A stretch of DNA of 47,245 bases from Gammaproteobacteria bacterium (GTDB lineage Bacteria; Pseudomonadota; Gammaproteobacteria; Pseudomonadales; Halieaceae), in NCBI GenBank assembly GCA_030428835.1, contig JAUIEP010000017.1:1-47245 (forward strand). The letters are read 5' to 3'. The translations under genes were made by a program, and so were the position numbers. Below the pieces are notes generated by a model. That model was not told the DNA's origin and ran no database searches. It worked only from the letters and a program-made list of their open reading frames with translations. Shown piece by piece: positions 42,121-47,245 of the stretch. Position 1 is the stretch's first letter. Each line of letters begins with the position of its first letter.

Positions 42121-43761
42121 TCACTCCACCGCGGACTGCATACCGGGCGTCAGCAGGGACAGGCAGGACACCTCGACCGAACCCCCTACCTGCAACAACG
42201 GGCAGCGCGCGGCGATTTCCTCCGCCTCTTCACGGGAATCCGCTTCTATGATGGTGAATCCGTCCTGGCCGATATCGAATCCGTTGACCTGCGCTATCGG
42301 TCCGTGGCGCTGCGTGTCGTCGAGACGGTTGATCATGGCGCCGACGATCTGTTCCCGGAAGCTGGAATACCACGCGTACAGCGACTCCACGGTGAGATCG
42401 TCCGGGTTCCAATCGGGCGAGTTGAAATCGACGAAACTGCGGATGAAATACTGGGCCTTGGTCGGCCGCTGTCGCTCGCGCTCGTACTGTTCCAGCTTGT
42501 GGTGAATACCGGGTATGGTGCCGTCGGCTTTCTCGGAGAGGCGCAGGAGCAGGTACGCCATCTCGGGGTTGCGCTTCTCATACCCCTGCGCGGCGCGCTT
42601 GAGGATGCGCGCGTCCTGGCGCGTCAGGGCGACCTCCCTGGCGCCATCCTGGCCGGACTCGTCCGGGTTCACGATCTCGTCGATGCTGCGACCCAGGGCG
42701 CTCAGGAACTGGGCGATCTCCTCGGTGGTGACGATGCCGCGCCCGTCCTTGCGCAGGACGTTGAGGACTGCCATCTGCACATCGACGAAATCTTCCGGCA
42801 GCCGGGTATCCACGCTGCTCGCCTCGGTCGGCTCCTCGAATATCGTCTCCACGTCCGGGAAAAACTTCCTGCGCAGTTCCTCGTTGCTCTCGCGGAAGCT
42901 GTCGAATATCTGCAGGTGGTTGGTCAGCGGCAGGCGCTGGCCGGAGCCGCGCAGTTTGTCGTAGATCAGCTTGCGGCACTTCTCGCGTATCGGCGCGACT
43001 TCCGCCCGCGCGGTACGCCCGGGGTACACCATATTGACCGCGCGCATGATCGCCTGGCCCGCCGGCGACAGCGACTCGTTTTCCACCTGGATGGCCGTAT
43101 TGAGATTGCCCACCAAGGCCGGGTTGATCTTCTTCGCGAAATCTTCCAACAGGTCGCCGCGCTCGAAATGCTGCCTGCCGAACAGCGACACGTCGAGCGC
43201 ATCGAAGCCGAAGCAGCGCTCCCAGTTGGCCAGCATGTCGAGATAGTTGAAGTAATAGTTCGAGGGCGTGCAGCGCAGCATGAAGTCCCCGAATGACGAG
43301 GGGCCGCCGGATTTGAGGCTGGTCGAATAGTACGAGGAGCAGGTGACGCCCTGCTCGCGCAGGTAGCACACGATCTTGATGTCGTCGAAGTAGCGCGACA
43401 GGAAGGCGTGGACATTGTCCATCTCGCCCTCGGTGCGGATGCGCGAGTGAAAGTGCTCGCTTGAGATCAACACGGTGTGGACCGCATCGGGCAGCCCGGC
43501 CAGCTCCGCCTCGAACTCGGCGGTGAAATGCCGCCGGTAGGCGTCGCGTTGCTCGATGGTCTCGATTCCCAGGTTGCGGAAGAAATCGTCCATCTTCTCG
43601 TCGCGGATACAGATCGCCGGCAGCGCCTGGTTGTTCATCTTGCCCGGGCTCTGCACGAAGTGGTAACCATGGGAACGCAGCTTGCGCCGGTTCTGGTACA
43701 AAAACTTCTGTATGGACGTCGTACCGGTCTTCTCGGTACCGATGTGCACTATGGCTTTCAA
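42121..43761 (-). CDS. Sulfotransferase-like protein fused to a YCII-type domain
   Basis: A 546-residue protein. The N-terminus HIGTEKTGTTSIQKFL (6-21, Lys11) is the 5'-phosphosulfate loop of PAPS-dependent sulfotransferases, and ISSEHFHS plus KIVCYLREQG follow the 3'-phosphate-binding pattern. The sulfotransferase fold extends to about 240. A helical middle section (280-460) is unassigned. The last 55 residues (GFTIIEADSREEAEEIAARC from about 501, then GGSVEV) match the end of YCII/DGPF domains. The ATG at 43761 has AGGGGCA upstream. It is first in the glycan operon, so the substrate is probably a sugar of that glycan. Confidence 0.75.
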   Translation of the reverse strand: MKAIVHIGTEKTGTTSIQKFLYQNRRKLRSHGYHFVQSPGKMNNQALPAICIRDEKMDDFFRNLGIETIEQRDAYRRHFTAEFEAELAGLPDAVHTVLISSEHFHSRIRTEGEMDNVHAFLSRYFDDIKIVCYLREQGVTCSSYYSTSLKSGGPSSFGDFMLRCTPSNYYFNYLDMLANWERCFGFDALDVSLFGRQHFERGDLLEDFAKKINPALVGNLNTAIQVENESLSPAGQAIMRAVNMVYPGRTARAEVAPIREKCRKLIYDKLRGSGQRLPLTNHLQIFDSFRESNEELRRKFFPDVETIFEEPTEASSVDTRLPEDFVDVQMAVLNVLRKDGRGIVTTEEIAQFLSALGRSIDEIVNPDESGQDGAREVALTRQDARILKRAAQGYEKRNPEMAYLLLRLSEKADGTIPGIHHKLEQYERERQRPTKAQYFIRSFVDFNSPDWNPDDLTVESLYAWYSSFREQIVGAMINRLDDTQRHGPIAQVNGFDIGQDGFTIIEADSREEAEEIAARCPLLQVGGSVEVSCLSLLTPGMQSAVE

Positions 43762-43960
43762 GTCAAACTGCCCCTAACGAGCCAGGCGGTAGATTCGCAC
43801 GTGTTATTGGAAGACCCCGGTCGCGCAGTGGGACCGCTTCTACCCTGTCATCGCGCACCCGGACCCTGCGCGCCGCCCAGCGAGAAGCAGTTTACCAAAC
43901 CGCATAATGGCGGGCTGTGACGGGCTTTACACTTCTGACAGATTCCAGTCCGCCGGGGGC

Positions 43961-43988
43961 ATCATAGCCGCCGGGAATGGCATGTCAA
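43961..43988 (-). promoter_or_regulatory. Near-consensus promoter for the glycan operon
   Basis: On the minus strand a perfect TTGACA (43988-43983) and TATGAT (43966-43961, five of six) are 16 bp apart. Transcription would start near 43954, leaving a leader of about 190 nt before the sulfotransferase ATG. A perfect palindrome GGGTATACCC (43992-44001) sits 3 bp upstream of the -35 and could bind a regulator. The 245-bp gap holds no gene. Confidence 0.65.
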
Positions 43989-44006
43989 TCGGGGTATACC
44001 CTATGC

Positions 44007-46061
44007 TCAGTCGATGGCGGCGACGGCCTCCGCGGCCTCCCGGGTCGCCCCCGCGATGAGGCCGAGTCCGTTGCAGTCCCCGATAGTGCGCACGGGCAGT
44101 GCGGCCGCCGTGAGCGCGTCAGCCAGCGAGCGCTCCGCGCCCGGCTCACCGGCCACGATCACGCTGTCGGCCCGCACCAGGCGCTCCCCCGCCGCGCTGC
44201 GGATGCGTACGCCCGCCGGTTCGATCGCCGCGATCTCGACCGCGGTGTTCACCGTGACCCGCAAGAGGTCCAGCCGGTCCATGTGCTCATGGCGCCGCTT
44301 CTTGCCCACCTCGGGCGCGATGCGGTTGCCGTCGCTCAACAGGTGCACCCGGCGGCCGCGCCGGGCGAGGAATTCCGCCAACTCGACCGCGGCCAGGTCG
44401 GCGCCGACGATCGCCACCTCGCGGCCCAGGGGCAGCCACAAGCGGCTGGCGCGGCGCAGCAGCGCCGGCGAGAGGAACGCCTGCAGGCGCGGCACCAGCG
44501 CCGTGACGAGCCTGCGCTGCCAGGCCGGCAGGCGCCACGCCTCGTCCGGCGCCAGGCGTCCCGCGGCCAGTTGCCGCAGCAGGCGCCCGGTCAGCACGTG
44601 GGCGCTGTCGACGCCGGGGATGTCGGGCGTGACCACTGTTGCCCCGGTGGCGACCAGCACCAGGTCGGGCGCGCAGGCGGCAACGGCGGCGACATCGGCC
44701 GGGACACCGAGCCGGACATCGATGCCCAGGGCGTCGACCCGCGCCAGCAGCCAGTCGAGGAAACGCTGGTTGTCACTGTGCACGGTCGAGGCGAGCACCA
44801 GCGAGCCGCCCAGGCGCCGCTGCTGCTCGAAGAGGGTCACGCGGTGCCCGGCCTCGGCCGCCAGGCGCGCCGCCTCCAGCCCCGCGGCGCCGCCGCCGAC
44901 GATCACCACGCGGCGCGCACCGCGCGGCACGCCCAGCTCGAATTCACGACCCGAGAAGGGATTCACCGCGCAGCGCAGGTCGTCATAGCTGGACATGCTG
45001 TCGATGCAGCTCTCGCAGGAGATGCAGCGGCGAATGCTGCGTGGCTGGCCGCGCATGACCTTGCGCGGCAGTTCCGGGTCGGCCAGAAGGGGCCGCGCCA
45101 TGGCGATGAGGTCCGCCTTGCCCTGCGCGAGGATACGCTCCCCCACCTCCGGGTCGTGAATGCGCCCCACCAGCATGACGGGCACGTCGACCACGTTCTT
45201 GATCGCCTCGGCCTGGGCCACGTTGTGGGCGTCGCCGTACTCCGAACGGCCCACCATCATGGTCACCAGGGAATCCGAAATGCCGCCGCTGACCCGGAAA
45301 CAGCTGATGCCGGCGGCCACGAGTTCGGGCGCGATGCGCTGCGTGTCGTCCAGGGAGCGACCGCCCGGCGTGCGCTCATAGCCCGAGATGCTCAGCGTCA
45401 CGGGAAAGTCGGCCCCCGCCCGCGCGTGGATCTCGGCCATGACCTCGGTGATGAAGCGCGTTCGCGTCTCGGCCTTGAAGGCCGAGTAATCGTCGGTGCG
45501 CTTGTTGCGCAGCGGCGACAGGAACGACCCCAGCAGGTTGTAGCAGTGCGCCGCGTGCAGCTCGATGCCGTCGTAGCCGGCCTCCCGGGCGCGGCGCGCG
45601 CCCTCGCCGTACTGGCGCGCGATGTCCGGCAGCTCGCTGACTTCCAGCGGACGGCTGTGCCAGCCCCACACCGGCGCCACGCTGACCGAGGGTCCCACCG
45701 GCTGCGGGCCGCCGAACATCGGGGCGACACTCTCCGGGCCCGTGTGGCTGAGCTGTGGCTGCACCTTCGCCCCGTGGGCGTGGATACGGTCGGTGATACG
45801 GCGGTGCGCATCGATGAAGCGGTCGTCGCCCAGCGTCATCGAGCGGTGCATGTAGCGGTGGGTTTCGTCCACCGTGATGAGCTCCATGGTGATGAGCCCC
45901 ACGCCGCCTTTCGCGCGCTCCTCGAAGTAGCGGATGAGGCGCTCGTTCGGTGTCTGGTCGTCGTTGCAGTAGGCCGTCGTCATCGGCGACATGACCATGC
46001 GGTTGCGCAGCGCCATGCTGCCGATGCGCCCGGGTGAGCAGAGCAGCGGGAACGCGCTCAT
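44007..46061 (-). CDS. Old-yellow-enzyme/4Fe-4S reductase (2,4-dienoyl-CoA reductase-like)
   Basis: A 684-residue flavoenzyme with FMN, a 4Fe-4S cluster and FAD/NAD domains, reducing enoyl-type double bonds. The TIM barrel (1-340) has NRMVMSPMTT and AAHCYNLLGSFLSPLRNKR, where active-site HxxN is AHCYN. The cluster motif is C346-x2-C349-x2-C352-x11-C364, spaced as in trimethylamine dehydrogenase rather than FadH (x3). The second half holds GGGAAGLEAARLAAEAG and a further VGADLAAVELAEF nucleotide site. The ATG at 46061 overlaps the MaoC stop in ATGA. Substrate could be an enoyl-CoA, a steroid enone or an unsaturated fatty acid. Confidence 0.9.
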   Translation of the reverse strand: MSAFPLLCSPGRIGSMALRNRMVMSPMTTAYCNDDQTPNERLIRYFEERAKGGVGLITMELITVDETHRYMHRSMTLGDDRFIDAHRRITDRIHAHGAKVQPQLSHTGPESVAPMFGGPQPVGPSVSVAPVWGWHSRPLEVSELPDIARQYGEGARRAREAGYDGIELHAAHCYNLLGSFLSPLRNKRTDDYSAFKAETRTRFITEVMAEIHARAGADFPVTLSISGYERTPGGRSLDDTQRIAPELVAAGISCFRVSGGISDSLVTMMVGRSEYGDAHNVAQAEAIKNVVDVPVMLVGRIHDPEVGERILAQGKADLIAMARPLLADPELPRKVMRGQPRSIRRCISCESCIDSMSSYDDLRCAVNPFSGREFELGVPRGARRVVIVGGGAAGLEAARLAAEAGHRVTLFEQQRRLGGSLVLASTVHSDNQRFLDWLLARVDALGIDVRLGVPADVAAVAACAPDLVLVATGATVVTPDIPGVDSAHVLTGRLLRQLAAGRLAPDEAWRLPAWQRRLVTALVPRLQAFLSPALLRRASRLWLPLGREVAIVGADLAAVELAEFLARRGRRVHLLSDGNRIAPEVGKKRRHEHMDRLDLLRVTVNTAVEIAAIEPAGVRIRSAAGERLVRADSVIVAGEPGAERSLADALTAAALPVRTIGDCNGLGLIAGATREAAEAVAAID

Positions 46062-46522
46062 TGCCGCCGCGCCATCATGGACGTCGCGAGGATGCTGAAC
46101 ACGGCCTCTCCACGCTGGTTCCGCAGTTCGGAGCGGTAGGTCACGATGCCGCAGTCCGGGCGGCTGCCGGACTCGCGCAGCGCATGGACGATGGTGAAGC
46201 AGGACAGCGTATCGCCCGCGTACACCGGCCGCAGCATGCGCATCTCGTCGAACCCGAGGCCGGCGACGGCCATCTGCACCACGCCGCTCTCCCAGCGCTG
46301 CGACGTGATGCAGAAAATCGAGAAGATGTGCGCGGAACAGGCGGTCAGCCCGCCGAAAAAGGAAGCCTGCGCCGCCGCCTCGTCGATATGGAAGGGCTGC
46401 GGGTCCCACTCGCTGGCGAAATCGATGATCGCCTCGCGGGTGACCGTGTACGTGCCGGCGACGTGCTCGTCGCCCAGCACCAGGTCGTCGTAATACAGCG
46501 GTACGGGTTCTTCAGTGGACAT
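46058..46522 (-). CDS. MaoC-like hot-dog dehydratase
   Basis: A 154-residue single hot-dog domain that would hydrate enoyl-CoA or dehydrate 3-hydroxyacyl-CoA. The catalytic Asp/His pair is in DFASEWDPQPFHID, as in (R)-specific enoyl-CoA hydratases. The central helix FFGGLTACSAHIF and the RPVYAGDTL strand are typical of the family. The ATG at 46522 follows GGCGGAGC. It is 31 bp after the SDR and overlaps the OYE gene by four bases, so the three are one operon. Homologues are common in steroid and lipid catabolic clusters. Confidence 0.9.
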   Translation of the reverse strand: MSTEEPVPLYYDDLVLGDEHVAGTYTVTREAIIDFASEWDPQPFHIDEAAAQASFFGGLTACSAHIFSIFCITSQRWESGVVQMAVAGLGFDEMRMLRPVYAGDTLSCFTIVHALRESGSRPDCGIVTYRSELRNQRGEAVFSILATSMMARRQ

Positions 46523-46553
46523 GGCGGCTCCGCCGGTTGCAGGCGCACTGATT

Positions 46554-47245
46554 CTAACGGACTTTCGGGCAGGTCTCAGCTTCGAGGTGCCCCGCCGCCA
46601 CCATCCACCCGATGGCGTCGCGAAACGTCTCGCGCGGGTCGCGCAGCGCGATGCCGCGCTCCGCGAGGACGGGGGTGTTTTCGATCCGTGGCCACTGCGT
46701 GGCGTACATCATGGTCTCGGCGGAAATCGGCGTGTCCACGGTGCGGAACCTGCGCACCACGTCCAGCACGCGGCCGACGAGGCGCAGCTTCCAGCCCTGG
46801 GCGGGAATGCGCTGCAACGTGCAGCCGGAAACCTCCTCGACAATGTCCGCGAACTCGGTCCACGTCATGTACACCCCCGGCAGCAGGAAACGCCCGGCGC
46901 CGCCGTCGACGACCAGCGAACACACCAGGGCCGCGAGGTCGCGGGCATCGAGTTGCTGCGTGCCGCCGTCGCCGAATAGTCGGAAACCGTGCCGGATGCG
47001 GTGCTGCAACGCGCGACAGGTGTCGGAAAACCCGGGGTCGTCGGGGCCGATCACGCCACCCGGGTACACGATGGCAATGGGCGCGCCCCGCGCCTGCAGC
47101 TCGCGCAGGTAGTACTCCGCCTCCACCTTGCTCTGGCCGTAGGGCATCTTCGAGGGTCGTGGCGGCGCGTCGGCGGTCACCTTGCTGCCGTCGGTATCGA
47201 AGATCGCCGTGATGCTGGAGATGCAGACAATACGCTCGATGCCGG
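46554..47245 (-). CDS. NAD-dependent epimerase/3-beta-HSD-like extended SDR (N-terminus cut by window edge)
   Basis: The last 230 residues of an extended SDR. The active site YGQSK and its Ser (ISSITAIFD) are present, followed by VYPGGVIGPDDPG, a pattern of the 3-beta-hydroxysteroid dehydrogenase/dihydroflavonol reductase group. The nucleotide-binding N-terminus lies beyond the window. In its C-terminal half ARDLAALV and WTEFADIVEEVSG are conserved. It heads the minus-strand operon with MaoC and the OYE protein. A hydroxysteroid or hydroxyacyl substrate is plausible but not shown. Confidence 0.85.
   Translation of the reverse strand, partial: GIERIVCISSITAIFDTDGSKVTADAPPRPSKMPYGQSKVEAEYYLRELQARGAPIAIVYPGGVIGPDDPGFSDTCRALQHRIRHGFRLFGDGGTQQLDARDLAALVCSLVVDGGAGRFLLPGVYMTWTEFADIVEEVSGCTLQRIPAQGWKLRLVGRVLDVVRRFRTVDTPISAETMMYATQWPRIENTPVLAERGIALRDPRETFRDAIGWMVAAGHLEAETCPKVR

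Noticed and set aside
43785-43792. GGCGGTAG, core of the ops/JUMPstart element of RfaH-controlled polysaccharide operons
   Set aside because: It is on the plus strand, while the glycan operon is transcribed on the minus strand; ops must be in the non-template strand of the operon leader.
43762-44006. A small gene in the leader of the glycan operon
   Set aside because: No frame with a ribosome site and plausible composition is present in this gap.

Overview
The window is a GC-rich stretch of a gammaproteobacterial chromosome. Evidence for this placement is the pepA-holC-valS order, RapA, HolC, BolA and OmpW. A ring-cleavage branch of the steroid-degradation type, a wax-ester synthase and a deoxysugar/glycosyltransferase locus fit a free-living, probably marine heterotroph of the Halieaceae/Spongiibacteraceae kind. 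That family-level placement is inference. No rRNA, tRNA, CRISPR array, prophage or transposase is visible. Both ends cut a gene: ompW on the left and an extended SDR on the right.

Region 1 (1-7.1 kb): an OmpW porin with an FNR-type palindrome at class II spacing, a TSUP permease, a divergent cytochrome P450, a large secreted HExxH protein with a thrombospondin-type-3 calcium motif, and an aldo-keto reductase. Region 2 (7.1-13.2 kb, minus strand): SDR, then hsaA, hsaD, hsaE, hsaG and hsaF-like genes. Together these would hydroxylate the phenolic A-ring of a secosteroid, hydrolyse the meta-cleavage product, hydrate the dienoate and convert it to pyruvate and acyl-CoA. The extradiol dioxygenase (hsaC) and flavin reductase (hsaB) are not here. 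A REP-like inverted pair lies inside this operon.

Region 3 (13.2-19.4 kb): a small secreted trypsin-like protease, trhO-bolA (translationally coupled), an AraC-type regulator, a repeat-tailed protein of unknown function and an OmpR/EnvZ-type two-component pair. Region 4 (19.4-25.7 kb): RDD protein, pepA-holC-valS, then two cold-shock genes, one soluble and one membrane-anchored. Region 5 (25.7-36.4 kb): TetR regulator, a DUF3604 PHP-type secreted protein with a methyltransferase, a TPR/TonB-like exported protein, a wax synthase/DGAT carrying a histone-H1-like tail, TatD nuclease and RapA.

Region 6 (36.5-43.8 kb) is a surface-polysaccharide locus. gmd-rmd on the plus strand would make GDP-D-rhamnose. 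A convergent minus-strand operon encodes a sulfotransferase-YCII fusion, a small protein, a GT2-GT4 double glycosyltransferase and a GT4 enzyme, behind a near-consensus promoter with a leader of roughly 190 nt. Region 7 (44.0 kb to end, minus strand) holds an SDR, a MaoC hydratase and an old-yellow-enzyme/4Fe-4S reductase, coupled by short gaps and an ATGA overlap.

Across the window five of six convergent gene junctions are separated by 3 bp or less, or overlap, and no convincing intrinsic terminator is visible. The most distinctive candidates for new biology are the wax synthase with a DNA-binding-like tail and the sulfotransferase/glycosyltransferase operon. All functional calls are by eye from sequence motifs.
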